Source: Bolinopsis microptera
Lineage: Eukaryota > Ctenophora > Tentaculata > Lobata > Bolinopsidae
Length of the DNA: 60,000 bases
Direction: 5' to 3'
Assembly: GCF_026151205.1 (NCBI RefSeq)
Contig: NC_087076.1
Span: 20,145,919-20,205,918 of the forward strand
Shown here piece by piece: positions 1 through 12,400 of this stretch; the stretch's first letter is position 1, and the number at the start of each line of letters is the position of its first letter. Position numbers and translations under genes: made by a program. The notes below the pieces were generated by a model. That model did not search any database. It was not told the origin of the DNA and was given only the letters and a program-made list of their open reading frames with translations.

Positions 1-233
1 TACTGTCCCATAGTTTGTCCCATTTTCAGTTTTTGAAGTTGAAACTTCCAGGGCCGAAATTTTACAGTTTTGGCCGAATTTCTGACCCGCAACCAATTAG
101 TCAGTCAACTATAGATGCCAAATGAAACTATTGAGGTGCCGGAAGTTTGATTTGGATCAGAGGAAGCTCTCAGCAATCTTAAGAAAACGAAAAGTTGTAT
201 TTTCAAAACTCTGTCCCATTTTTAGATGTGTAA
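1..233. repeat. Dispersed repeat, copy 1 (family also at 7982-8160)
   Basis: Positions 1-180 match 7982-8160 almost base for base, from the shared start ACTGTCCCATAGTTTGTCCC through GGAAGCTCTCAGCA. A shorter piece recurs at 9291-9320. The reverse complement of parts of 56240-57010 is also related, sharing a CCGAAATTT..TTTTGACC core, a CCAATTAGTCAGT-like segment and GGTACTGGAAG. The copy is cut at position 234 by a foldback element. Confidence 0.8.
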
Positions 234-736
234 ATTTTACCAAAACCCATAATCATGGGTAGAGTAGACCGCTGCCAGTGTCTCTCTTTCCCAAACAAAA
301 GGAAATGATATTAATTTGATTGACCGTTTTCAAATGCAAAATGATACCGAGAATGAAATCGGTCGCTCGCTTTTCCCATTCATTCACGGCTTATACGAAT
401 TGTAATAGGTTTCGATAAATTACATCGATCACATGCTGCAATAATCTCTTTGGGTTGCGTTCGGGTCGATACCTAGTATTTCGGGATAAGGGTGCTAGTT
501 AGTGAATTAGCTGAAGTTTATTGAATCTTTATTGCCGAGTACAGCTGTCTTCGGGTATGGTAGTTCTTAATCTATTACATTTGTAAATGAATGGGAAAAG
601 CGAGCGACCGATTTCATTCTCGGTATCATTTTGCATTTGAAAACGGTCAATCAAATTAATATCATTTCCTTTTGTTTGGGAAAGAGAGACACTGGCAGCG
701 GTCTACTCTACCCATGATTATGGGTTTTGGTAAAAT
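234..736. mobile_element. Foldback MITE with about 150-bp terminal inverted repeats
   Basis: Positions 234-385 are a near-perfect reverse complement of 586-736, around a spacer of about 200 bp. The outer ends read ATTTTACCAAAACCC and GGGTTTTGGTAAAAT. There is no open frame inside, so this is a non-autonomous DNA transposon or foldback element. I could not define a convincing target-site duplication, so the superfamily is left open. Confidence 0.85.
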
Positions 737-1276
737 ATCATCTCTTTTTAATTAATGTCAGGGTACTTTATAAAGTCGAAATATAAACTGATATCTTCAT
801 TAATAAAGAGGAAGTTTCAACGATTTCGAAATTTTTCCTTTGAAAACATTTCCTTGTGTTTGGGTAAGCATATCGGTCGATCACTGACTGAATTTGCCAC
901 TTTATACTCATTCAAGTTGGCATTAAATTTATATATAATGACATTGAACTGTCGTGGTAAAGCAGAATTTGTTCGAAATCACGAATGAGCAAAATTATCA
1001 CCTTTCGCACGTGCAAACTATGAGCGGACGTTGCGTGCGCATCCAATATTGAATCGCCGTAAATTTTTGCGTGTTGGTGTGTTATATATAGTTTGATAAG
1101 CATGCAAAGTTTCAAAGTATTTCAAGAAGAACTGTAATCACAACGGCACACCAACGTTTACAGAAAATGGTAAAAACAGCAATTTTCAGTGATTTTAGCA
1201 ATTTTTAATCAATTTGGGCGTGTCCCCACGTGTTCAACTTTTAGATTTTTAACTTTAAAACTAGCCTAATACATAA
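737..1276. other. AT-rich interval, no recognised feature
   Basis: Only short open frames without recognisable motifs are present. I see no splice-bounded coding stretch, RNA gene or clear repeat here. Confidence 0.5.
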
Positions 1277-4123
1277 TATATGGACACGTTCATTGAAGTT
1301 TGAGGAAATTGGTAAATTTCTAAAACAGCGTTTTTGACGATAGTGGTTTAATTTTAACATATATTAATCTAGCGTGTTCATAAGTTCTGAACATTAGCCA
1401 CGTGACCCATACTCCCATATGCACTGCTCAAAAATAAAATGTATTGCTTTTAGGCACTATTATGTAAAAAATGTCACATTTTTGGGACATTGTTTACCAT
1501 AGCTGCCCAATTAGCATTTTTTGGTCTAAAATATAGTAGATTAGGTCAATCTAACAATTATGATACAATGTAGGCCTAAAGGGCAGTGATCGAACGGCTT
1601 TAAGGCAACATTTCGTAAACTTTGTCACACTCAGAATACGAGACCTCTTTTCTACTGTGAGTTGTCCTCAAAACCCTTTCAACTCATTATTTGATAGTTC
1701 TTCTGCCAATCATAGCCCTAAAATATGTTGTTTTGAAAAGTTAACAAATACATGCACTTGGCTATTGGGAAATTATGTAAATTCTGTCACATTATATGGA
1801 ATTTGAAATTCTGGGTGAATTTCCGAAATCATTTATATCTGATTTTGGTTTGGAAGGCGGGAAAACTCTATATGAGGACAATACACGGATACAGTTGATT
1901 GAAGTATAGGGCAGTTGATGTAAACATTGTCACAAAATGATATGAAATCGTAAATGGACACGTTCATGTTGAAGTTTAAGGATATTGGTAAACCAAAAAA
2001 AATAGCGTGTTCAGAAGTTCTGGACATTAGCCACGTGACCCATACTTCCATATACACGGCTCAGAAATACAATTTATTGTTTTTAGGCACTATAATGTAA
2101 AAAATGTCACATTTTTGTGACTGTGTTAACCATAGCTGCCCAATTAGCATTTTTTGGTTTAAAATATAGTAGATTAGGTCATTCTAACAATTATGATACA
2201 ACATTTGGCTAAATGGCAGGGATCGAACGGTTTTAAGGTAATATTTCGTAAACTTTGTCACACTCAGAATACGATACCTCTTTTCTACTGTGAGGTGTCC
2301 TCAAAACCCTTTCAAATCATTATTTGATGGTTCTTCTACCAATCATAGCCCTAAAATATGTTGTTTTGAAAAGTTAGCAAATACATGCACTTATTGGGAA
2401 ACGATGTAAATTCTGTCACATTATATGGAATTTAAAATTCTGGGTGAATTGCCGAAATCATTTATATCTGATTTTGGTCTGGAAGGCGGGAAAACTGTAT
2501 ATAAGGACGATGCACGGATAGAGCTGATTCAAGTTAAGAGCAGTTGATGTAAAAATTGTCACAATAATAATAAGGGCAGTTGATGTAATGAAAGAAAATC
2601 TATCTAACTAATGCAATGGCTGATGTGACGAAATTTACATTTCTTGACCCTATTTTGAAGAAACATGCCTCGATTAGAATTCAATATTCTTCCAGGAATT
2701 ATTAGTAGGTTATTATTGAGCAAATCAGAACTCAAGTTTAACAATTCTGAGTTTAATTTTACTAAGTTACCGAAATGTGACGAAATTCACTTTTCCTGCC
2801 CCAAAAGTATAATTTCAATGTGATGAAAAATGGGCATGGGTTTCTATATTTCCTTTATCTCTGATATAATCAATTCAAACTATAATTAGGACTGTTGATG
2901 TGAAAGAAAATGTATCTACATTTTACAATGACGTATGTGACGAAATTTACATTTCTTGACCCTATTTTGAAGAACCATACCCCAATTAGAATTCAATATT
3001 CTTCCAGGAATTATTGGTAGGTTATTTTTCAGCAAATCAGAACTCAAGTTTAACAATGCTGAGTTTGATATCACTAATTTACCGAAATGTGACGAAATTT
3101 ACTTTTCCTGCCCCAACAGTATAATTTCAATGTGATGAAAAATGGGCATGGGTTTCTATATTTCCTGTATAAATCCATTCCAACTATAATAAGGCCAGTG
3201 ATATGAAAGAAAATCTACCTAACTCATGCAATGGCTGATGTGACGAAATTTACATTTCTTGCCCCTATTTTGAAGAATCATACCTCAATTAGTATATAAT
3301 GTTACTTTATCACCATCACTATACAGTCGATAAATTAGTTATTTTGCCAACACGGAGCAAATAAAGTTATAATATTTTTTTTGTGACGAAATTTACAAAT
3401 TTTTACCCTGTTCAGGTGTTGAAATTTATCCAATGTTAACATATCACTGCCATATAATAATTTATATGACCGGCGTATGGTTGAAATATTGTTAATTGAT
3501 CCATAGTACGTAATATAGGGTTTTTAAGTTGGTATACTAATATTTACTCAATTTCACACATGTTGAGATATCATACAAATTTATGTGACTAAATTTACCT
3601 ATTTCTGCCTTCTGTATTTGTATCTGCCTATAACAATGAAATATGTGAACAATTCCAAACACATTCAGCTCACAAAATAATGCTAGACTATTCGGCATTT
3701 CTTGTCAGGATGTCATAAACATCCCTCATATAAATTTCTTAAATGTGTGACGGAGTTTACATGGTGCTACCATTTAAGGAAAAAAGTCGCTAAATATGTA
3801 GATAATAGTCATATACAGCTATTCTATGAATTGGAAATTCGAAAATTTGGTCAAATACGGCAACAAGGGGTCCATATAAACTCCGTCACGTTTTTATAGT
3901 GTGACAAAGTTTACAACTCACTGCCGGCCGCATTTAAGCGATATCTTATCGTCTGATAAAGATATCGTTATGCGACAAAGTTTATCTAGAGGATGAAACG
4001 ATTATCTTAGGGTTAGAGGGTTTATATAGTTTCATAGTGTGACACATTTTACATCATCGTGCCATTCAGTAGGGTCACTAATATTTACCAATATCCTCAA
4101 ACTTCAATGAACGTGTCCATATA
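1277..4123. mobile_element. Non-autonomous element with inverted ends and a phased 15-bp motif array
   Basis: The left end, starting TATATGGACACGTTCATTG at 1277, is the reverse complement of the right end finishing at 4123, over about 38 bp. A third, slightly changed copy of this end lies inside at 1954. Between the ends, a 15-bp motif of the form GTAAA(N5)TGTCACA occurs at 1464, 1615, 1777, 1920, 2097, 2248, 2406 and 2549. Its reverse complement, TGTGAC(N5)TTTAC, occurs at 2624, 2776, 2936, 3088, 3239, 3382, 3584, 3746, 3900, 3970 and 4038. Most neighbours are 143-162 bp apart, and the orientation flips at about 2590. No long open frame is present. The pattern suggests arrays of protein-binding sites at the two ends of a DNA transposon, but no superfamily hallmark was recognised. 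Confidence 0.7.
1373..2573. repeat. Two tandem copies of a segment of about 633 bp
   Basis: Positions 1373-1940 align with 2006-2573 at an offset of about 633 bp, with scattered substitutions. Each copy carries four of the 15-bp motifs and begins just inside a copy of the element's terminal sequence. This looks like duplication of the left arm of the element at 1277-4123. Confidence 0.8.
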
Positions 4124-4585
4124 CCTATAGGAACTAGAACTGAGCTCCACGACCCAAAGGATAGCCCAACACCAGAGAATACTAAATCGCAAAATTGACG
4201 TTTTTATAAAATAATTCTTCAAAAAAGCACTAACTTCAATGGCGAATATCTTTATGAAGGAGCAAAGTAGGGAAACTTTCCGGTAGATTTTCAGAATGCT
4301 TGAAGAATTATCTAATATAAAAATGTCCTCAGATTTTGAATAAAATTACTCCTTAATGGTTTAAAATCAGTTTGAAAAGTTATTATTTTGTCAAAAATCA
4401 AGTTTTAAAAACACTTAAATTGATGACGTCATCAAGTGGTGATGATGACGTTAAATTATTTTTTGATATAATTGAAACTGAAGTGTAAACAATTATTTTT
4501 AAGACCTGTGGTCGGAAATTGCTGTATCTTTTATACTTTTGAATCTACGGACACTTAAATTCAGGCTACAATTGACTACATTTGA
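4124..4585. other. Intergenic AT-rich interval
   Basis: No coding signal is visible. The interval separates the right inverted end at 4123 from the 5'-truncated LINE that begins at about 4586. The phrase TTTTCAGAATG and similar wording recurs in other unique-looking stretches (for example near 31815), which may mean old diverged repeat. Confidence 0.4.
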
Positions 4586-7325
4586 CTGGCATCAGCTACT
4601 AGGAATCGGGCCCAGGCAGCAGTGGGCGGAGTGGGATTCATCCTAACTAGCAAGGCATTTGACGCAACTACGGAGATAACACCAGTAACGGAGAGAATCC
4701 TTAAGATATCTCTAAATGGTCATCCTAAACCAACCTTCGTCTGTGTCTACGGACCTACGGAGGCAGATAGTGTAGAAGCAGCAGAGAAGTTTCATACCGA
4801 TCTAAGCCCTAAGGTGTGCAGTCTCACAGATCCCTGCTCACAACTTCTTGGAGGTGATCGGGGATTTTAACGCTCACCTATCAAAGAGGGACGAGAATGA
4901 CTTTGGTTGGTATTTCCATGAGAGAACCAACAGAAATGGGGAACTGCTTCGGGATTCTGCCCTGGAATGTAATCTGGAGATTACAAACACCAGGTTCAGA
5001 AAGAAGCGGGGTAAGATGTGGACTCACCTATCGGATGGAACCCTGAATAAGTCTCAGTTAGACTTTATTCTAGTGAGGAAGAAGTGGAGGAACAGTGTCA
5101 AAAATACTGAAGTCTACAGCTTCTTTAGTACACTGGGTACTGATCATAGACTTGTTCTGTCTAAGATCAAGCTATCTCTTCGACGAGCAAAAAAGCAACC
5201 CAAGAAAACCTGGTATAATTGGGGAGCACTTAAATCGGATGAAGACCTACAGAAGAGATATGCAGTAGAAGTCAAGAATCGGTACTCTGCTTTATGCGAG
5301 CAAACCGATGAAAGTGAGGTTACGGAACTGTATGGGCATTTTGTTGATGCGATTGCTGATACCAACAAAGCCATACTGCCTAAGAGAGAAAAGAAGAGAC
5401 GTGACGATTTCGCGGGTGATCAGCGAGTTCAAAGCGTGCGTACAGCCTTGCAGCAAGCAGAGACTGTCTATCACCGGGATCCTAGTGAAGGCAGTCGACT
5501 GTCTGTTAAGCTACTTAAAACTGAACTGGATCAGGTGTACCAGGACATCTTTGAAGAAGATCTAGTTGCCAAGGTTAGAAGGGTCGAAATGGCTGCAGAC
5601 AGATGCAAAAACAAAGAAAGTTGGAATGTCATAAATGAGATAACTGGCAGGAAGGCCAAGGGTGCAACTCAAATAAGGGGCAACGGAGCTGAAGAAAGGA
5701 AGAAAAATTGGCTTGGGCATTTCACGAATCTGTTAGGGAGTATACCGGATGTGGAAAACGAGCATCCTAGGATCGAGAATCAATTTGAAGGACTCAACAT
5801 CAGTACAGAACCTTTTACTGTGGATGAGCTTAAAGCTGCTAAACACAGGATAAAAGAAGGTAAAGCACCAGGTGATGACGGCATACCACCTGAAGTCCTC
5901 AAAAGATGCGACCTGGATGAAATCGTGCTGTCCTTCTGCAACAAAGCCCTGACAGATGGAATTGCGCCAGATCAGTGGAGGATAAGTAACATCATCCCGG
6001 TCCCCAAAAAGGGAGACTTGACCAACCCTGGAAACTGGAGGGGGATATCTTTGACTTCTCTCGTAGCTAAGACTCTTAATAGAATGGTGCTTAATAGGAT
6101 CCAGCAGGCTATAGAGGGGGTACTTAGGGACACTCCGAATGGTTTTCGGGAAGGACGGTCCACTACTAGTCACATCTTGGCACTCAGAAGGATTCTGGAG
6201 GGGGCTAGACAGAGAAATTTACCGGTAGCTATGGTGTTTGTTGATTTTAAGAAGGCCTTTGATTCACTTCACCGGGGAATTTTGATGCAAATACTAAAGG
6301 CCTATGGAATACCGGACAGTATTGTAGATATCATTAATCTTCTCTATGTCAACACGAAGGGAAAAGTTATAACACCAGATGGGGATACCGAGCTATTTGA
6401 TATCCTGGCAGGAGTTCTTCAAGGGGATACATTAGCACCATACTTGTTCATTATAGCCCTTGACTATTGCATGAGACAAGCCTTAAGCAAGCATCCTGAA
6501 ATAGGATTTACCATTAAGCCTTATCGGAGTAGGAGAGTCAAGGCGGAGAAGATAACAGACACTGGTTTTGCAGATGACATTGCTCTGATAGCAGATACTG
6601 TAAAGGAGGCAGAGATGCTGATGCTAGAGGTAGAAAGAGTTGCTTTTACAGTGGGACTTAAAATGAACGAAGGGAAAACCAAATTCATTACTCAGAACAT
6701 CGAGAACCCTGATACCATCAAGTCCCTGGGTAACAACACAATAGAGCACGTGGAAGACTTTACCTATCTTGGTTCTAGAATCAGAGACAGTGAGAGTGAT
6801 ATCAGGGTTAGGAAAGGAAGAGCATGGGGAGCATGCCACACTCTCAAAAAACTTTGGAAATCTAACCTTAGAAAGTCTATCAAGACCAGAGTGTTCACAG
6901 CACTAGTCGAGTCGGTGCTTCTATACGGTTCTGAGACTTGGACTATGACGAAAAGGCTGGAGAAGATGGTTGATGGTTGCTATACACGAATGTTAAGAAT
7001 GGCCCTTAACATCAATCAATATCGAGACCATGTCAGCAACCACAGTCTGTACGGTGATCTTCCTAAAGTCAGCTCCAAGATAACCCAACGAAGGCTCAGA
7101 CTTGCAGGTCATGCTCACCGACATCCGGAGCTGACACTGAACAAACTGATCCTCTGGAAGCCGAGTCATGGGCATACTAACAGGGGGCGACCTTATCTAA
7201 CACTACTAGATAACCTAAAAGCAGATACTGGGCTGAAATCAGTAGATGAGATAGCTAGACTGATGGAGGACAGAAAGCTGTGGAGAACTGTTGTCAATGG
7301 ATCTCGGGAATACTACCCGCCTTAA
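4586..7325 (+). pseudogene. RTE-like LINE, 5'-truncated, endonuclease-reverse transcriptase with one frameshift
   Basis: The reading frame encodes the C-terminal half of an EEP (APE-type) endonuclease followed by a reverse transcriptase. The endonuclease part starts at about 4586 in one frame and is interrupted near 4840-4865. The frame open from 4848 continues with IGDFNAH and later TDHRLVL. In that 825-residue frame the reverse transcriptase shows VDFKKAFD (catalytic Asp about 466), GVLQGDTLAPYLF, and FADD (about 574-577). It is followed by LLYGSETWT and a Lys/Arg-rich tail. These signatures fit the RTE/RTE-X group. The N-terminal part of the endonuclease is missing, as expected of a 5'-truncated insertion, and a stop lies in frame at 4583. 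A relative lies at 8198-9289. The frameshift and truncation make it a dead copy, although the reverse transcriptase frame is long and intact. Confidence 0.9.
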
Positions 7326-7981
7326 GTCAAGTAAGTCAGTGACTGGCAAAGCGTCTATCCCTGAATATATATGTATCACGACAATCTATCGTAAAACAGG
7401 GGTTCCAGAAAACCCATTTCCCGATACTCCTGAAACACGAATTTTTTTTACAGTCGATTTGGTCAACGTCTAGACGCCCTGCAAAGTTTCAGATCTCTAA
7501 CTCAATTTTAACATGGTTTTTAAGGCACCTGAATATGGCAATTTTGGGTTTTTTACCGAATTTCGTATAACATGCTGGCGCGTATTTTGCGCAAATTTCT
7601 TAAAAACCTCCACATAACTATTTCTTGTTCCTGTCATCTTTAACATTGAATTAGAATGATTTGAACTTAAATATACCTGCTGAACTACTTTCGATGAGTC
7701 TTAATGCCCGAAAAACAATAAACATAATAAAGGGTTATAAAAGTAAAGGGGGTAAATAGTAAAGGGGGTAAATAATAAAGGGGGTAAATAGTAAAGGGGG
7801 TAAATAGTATTGTGAATATAAAAGGCACGGTCATGCTTGCCAGCATTGTGATTTCTGAACGCACATTTGACAGATTCGATAAAAGGTTTGCCCACAAACC
7901 AATTAGTCAGTTAATTGATGATGTTATGAATCCAAATTGGGGTACTGGAAGTCAAAATCTCGAAAAAAAATTGGAAAATCA
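7326..7981. other. LINE 3' flank and unassigned repeat sequence
   Basis: The stretch starts with the probable 3' untranslated end of the LINE. No gene is visible. The wording CGGTCATGCTTGCCAGCA at 7829 recurs as CGGTCGTGCTTGCCAGCA near 52517, so part of it belongs to a dispersed repeat. The CCAATTAGTCAGT segment at 7899 recurs 177 bp later at 8076, suggesting a tandem unit of about 177 bp running into the repeat at 7982. Confidence 0.5.
7743..7806. repeat. 16-bp tandem repeat, four copies
   Basis: The unit GTAAAGGGGGTAAATA is repeated four times with one substitution. Confidence 0.9.
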
Positions 7982-8160
7982 TACTGTCCCATAGTTTGTC
8001 CCATTTTCAGTTTTTGATGCTGAAACTTCCAGGGCCGAAATTTTACAGTTTTGACCGAAATTCTGACCCGCAACCAATTAGTCAGTCGACTATAGATGCC
8101 AAATGACACGATCGAGGTACTGGAAGTTTGATTTGGATCGGAGGAAGCTCTCAGCAGAAA
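7982..8160. repeat. Dispersed repeat, copy 2
   Basis: This is the second copy of the sequence at 1-180. It is interrupted at about 8160 by the 3' tail of a minus-strand LINE. A further fragment of the same family (GGCCGAAATTTTACAG...) resumes at 9291, so the LINE probably landed within this repeat family. Confidence 0.8.
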
Positions 8161-8161
8161 T

Positions 8162-9289
8162 CTTACTACTAGTACTACTACTACTACTATGTCGGAGCTA
8201 AGTCCGATCTACGCCAGAAAACCCCCTCCATATATCCCTGTCCCGCATCAGGGTTCGCAGTTCCTCTTTAGAATTTGTCTCAACTTCCTTCAGTAACATA
8301 GACAAGTAGCTTTGTCTTGGTCGGCCTTGCTGTGCTCTACCGTGCGTAGGTTCCCATAAGACTAAATCACTGGCAAGTAGCTCAGGATGTCGGATGCAGT
8401 GTCCCGCCATTTTTAATCTCCTGCTTCGTAACTTGTTTGACAGCCTTGGGAGGCTACCATACAAAGTTATATTGCTGACCTTGTCCTTCCATGAGATACC
8501 CAGCACCATACGCAACATCTTTGTGTATGTCCCGTCCAAACTTTTCTCATGAGCCTTTGTCAGTGTCCAGGTTTCTGATCCGTAGAGCAGTACTGATTCA
8601 CAAGCCGCTATGAACAATCTAATCTTGAGGCTCTTTGAGAGTTTGTATTTCCAGATATCCTTCAGTCTATGTAGGGCACCCCACGCTTTTCCCTTTCTAA
8701 CCCTTATCTCCCTATCTGTGCTCTCAATCCAGGAGCCTAAGTAGATGAAATCATCTACATTTTCTATGGCTTCCCCGGATCGACTTTGTAGGTCGCTAGA
8801 TCGATCCTCCATATTCAGTGTCATGACCTTGGTCTTGCCTTCGTTTATGTGTAGTCCCACGCTTGCTGCCGCCGATTCTACTCTGAGCAGGAACTCGTTA
8901 GCCTTGTCCATGTCCTCAGATATAAGTGCTATATCATCTGCAAAGTCCACATCAGTGATGATCTTGGGCCCCACTCTTCTGCTTTTTCTACGTTCGAGAG
9001 TGAGTCCAATTCGCTCCGCATCATCGCCTATGGCTTGCCTCATACAGTAGTCGATGACTATTGCAAAGAGGTAAGGTGCTAAGGTATCACCCTGTAACAC
9101 ACCTGCAAGTATCTCGAACAATTCAGTTTCTCCGTCTGGAGTTAGGACTTTGGCCATTGTCTTCTCGTACATGAGCCGTATAAGCTGCACGATTTTGACT
9201 GGAATGCCGTAAGCTTCTAGAATCTTAAGCATTTTCCCACGATGTACACTGTCGAAAGCCTTCTTAAAGTCTATAAATGTCAGAACAGC
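8162..9289 (-). mobile_element. RTE-like LINE, severely 5'-truncated, with (TAG)n tail
   Basis: The coding part runs on the minus strand from 9289 to 8198. It begins inside reverse transcriptase motif A (FIDFKKAFDSVHRG lies upstream of the first Met at 9232). It continues with GVLQGDTLAPYLF, FADD (residues 97-100 counted from that Met), and LLYGSETWTLTK. It is clearly related to the element at 4586-7325. The 3' end at 8190-8162 is a run of TAG triplets on the minus strand, a microsatellite tail of the kind typical for RTE-type elements. Most of the element, including the endonuclease, is absent, so the copy is dead on arrival. The remaining frame is intact to its stop. Confidence 0.88.
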
Positions 9290-9290
9290 T

Positions 9291-9437
9291 GGCCGAAATT
9301 TTACAGTTTTGGCCGAATTAGGGTTAAAATGCTCTCCTAGCGAGATATTGGCGAAAAACTGTCTCGATCACATGATATGACCATATACGGAACGTACGTA
9401 CGTTTTGGTACGTTTTGGTGAGTTTGGCAGGGCGTGC
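9291..9437. other. Family-A repeat fragment and 3' end of CR1-like LINE
   Basis: Positions 9291-9320 match 52-81 of the dispersed repeat. The rest is probably the 3' untranslated region of the LINE at 9438-12676. It includes a direct repeat of ACGTACGT and TTTTGGTACG(T) words. Confidence 0.5.
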
Positions 9438-12400
9438 TCAGGACAACTGCATCGAGTGCGTCCTCCTCCAGCTCAGCATTGAGTTATCGTTTGTCGGAGT
9501 GTAGCCCGGAACCGGTGGTGTGTCTGGGTACTGTTCCATAAATCTGCCTAGACCAACTTTGAAACTGTCTAGCAATGTGATACTCCGGAGCTCCGATGGG
9601 AGCACGTTGAAGAGCTGAGCTGCTCTAACTCTAAAGCTGTTGTCGTAATCTGTTCTTACCGACAACTGTGCGCTTTTGTTCATGGCTGGGATCTCTGCCT
9701 TAATACCATGCCTTTGATGAGACTTGAACTCGAAGCCCGTATCGTTCGGAGCATGTTCATTAGGAATTTTCCATACATGAATAATAGAATAACGCTCTCT
9801 CCGCCTCTGGAGGGACATCAACTTAAGCTTCTTCAGCCTGTCCCAGTACTGGAGATCACGGCAGCCAGATATCTTTCTAGTAAAGGATCTCTGTACAGTC
9901 TCCAGCTTTTGTATCTCTGTGACTTTTGTAGGGTTCCAGACTGGACAGCAGTACTCTAGCTTGGAGCGAACCATGCTTTTGTATAAAGTCAGCATGACTA
10001 CTTGTGACCGGTCTCTAAAGGCACTCAATGTCCAAGCCGCCATTTTTCTAGCTCCTTGAACTGTCTTCTCAATGTGAGGACCCCATGACCTACTGCTGCT
10101 AACATACACTCCAAGGTCTCTGACAGTTTCCTGTGGTGATATTGCGTGTCCTTTTGGTATAGTATACTCAACAGTCTCTGGGTAGAACGGGAGCTCTCTT
10201 AGAGCTTTTGATCCATTCAGGGGGTAGTTTACAACCTCAAACTTCTGTTCGTGTAGCTCCATGTTGTTAACACGTGACCACTCGATGACTATGTTGAGAT
10301 CATCTTGCAGTAACTCCACACTACTCATTCCTCGGATAGCCCCAATCAGCTTTGTGTCGTCTGCAAAGCTGAATCCGTTACTATAGCTAATGCTGTTCAA
10401 CAGATCGTTGATGTACAGGATAAATAGGATCGGTCCTAGGACTGTCCCTTGTGGCACCCCACTTGCCACTGGCTGGAAGGATGATTTGCGACCTTCAACA
10501 ACGACTGTTTGTTTTCTGTTTAGCAAAAACTCTTTGATCCACCTTAAAACCTGACCACCAATTCCGTATCGACCAAGCTTGGCTAGCAGCACTGCATGGT
10601 CGACCTTGTCAAAAGCTTTGGCAAAGTCGAGGTAAATCACATCAACTTCTTCATCATTGTTGAGTGATTTGTAGATCTGTTCGATGTGACTGAGAAGCTG
10701 CGTCATGCAACTCCTCTTTTTTCTGAACCCATGCTGGTTCGTATTGATCATCATGTTCTCTTCCAAATGACGAACCAGGTTTTTTCTGATTACACGCTCA
10801 AATGTCTTTATGATGTGCGAGGTTAAAGACACTGGTCTATAGTTTGCTGGGTCCGTTCTGTCCCCCTTCTTATAGATAGGGGTGATATATTGGGTTTTTA
10901 ATTCCGCTGGTATATACCCACTACTGAACGATTCCTGCCAGAGGAGTGTAAGCGGGTCTGCAAGTTGTTCTTTGCAGGCTGTGAGTATCCTAGCAGGAAT
11001 CTCTCCGTCAGGTGCGGCCGAATAGGGATCCAGTTCTCCTAATGCTTCAATGATATCTTTTCTTGTGAAGCTTAGCTCGTTGAATCCGGAATCCAGTCCC
11101 TGAGGTAATCCTTGACTCTTCATACATTCATCAATATCGGCACTCATAGGGTTACTAAATACCTTCTGGTACTGCTTCTGAAGTAACTCTGACTTGATAC
11201 TGGGGTCGTCCACTAATGCCCCAGTCTCATCTCTCAACACCGGGATCGTAGATCTGGTCTTCTGGAGACGCTTGGCATACGAAAAGAAATATTTGGGGTT
11301 CTTCTTTATTGCATCGACTGCCCGGAGTTCTTTTTTGTTCAGTTTCTCAAGGGTCCCTTCCTGTATGGAGTAACACAGCAGTGAAACCTCCGTCTTCAGT
11401 TTAGGGATTAAACTCGAGCTAGGATTCATTTCCTGTAATGCACGTATCCTAGCATTCATCTTCCTTCGTCTTCTTTTCATGACATAAACGTGCTTATTCC
11501 CTCTTCTCTTTCTTGAGGTAATCTCCGCTGCACTCTCTTTCTTTGGGGAGAACTCCAAGGTTATCTGGAGCACTGTTAGCTTGAACAATTCCAGAAAAGC
11601 GTTCAAGTCCTCGTCACAGAGTTCCCAGAGCTTCAGCCAGTCGACTTTCTGAAGGCAATCACTGATTGCCACAAAATCGGCTTTGTGATAGTCAACTGCC
11701 CTGAAAGAGTTTGGGTCGATCTTGCTGGTTTCGTTCTTCTTTCTTCCAGTCATATTAAAACCAAGCTGAATTTCGACCAAGCTGTGGTCTGATAAAGATG
11801 TGGGGTTCACCTTTACTTCTGCGACATACCTAGGAACATTTGTAAGTACAAGATCTAGGGTGCTACCTTCTCTTGTCGACTGGTTTACGACCTGTGTTAG
11901 AAAGTTACGGTCTATAAACTCTATAAAATCATGACACCTGGCTTCACTTCTTAAGCCTCCATGTTCCCAGTCTATCTCTGGATAGTTGAAATCTCCAACA
12001 ACGTATATGTCTGGCACCGTTGTATTTTCTGAGATCGCGTCTATTTTGGCTTGCAGTCTGTCTAGTAAGTTCTTCCAGCCTGAAGTATCTGCTCCAGGGG
12101 GCCTGTAGACAGTAGCAAAAAGGGTGTTGCATGACTTAACATAGCACATGACCATGTTATTGCTTCTATCCTCGTAGTGATCGGTTTCTGTCACCACTAG
12201 CTGGTCATGAACATAGAGGAGGCAACCTCCTCCTACTCTCTCTGGTCTATCAGATCTAAACGATTGATAGTCTTTTATCTGCACCTGAGCGTCAGAGATG
12301 TAACTCTTTAGCCATGACTCGGTTATGGCTATGAATGGTGGGGGGCAGCTACTTCCTTCGATGATGGTTTCCTGGATGTAGGGTAGTTTCCATCTAGAGC

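Noticed and set aside
5144-6173. Minus-strand frames opposite the RTE-like LINE
   Set aside because: They are antisense shadows of the endonuclease-reverse transcriptase frame.
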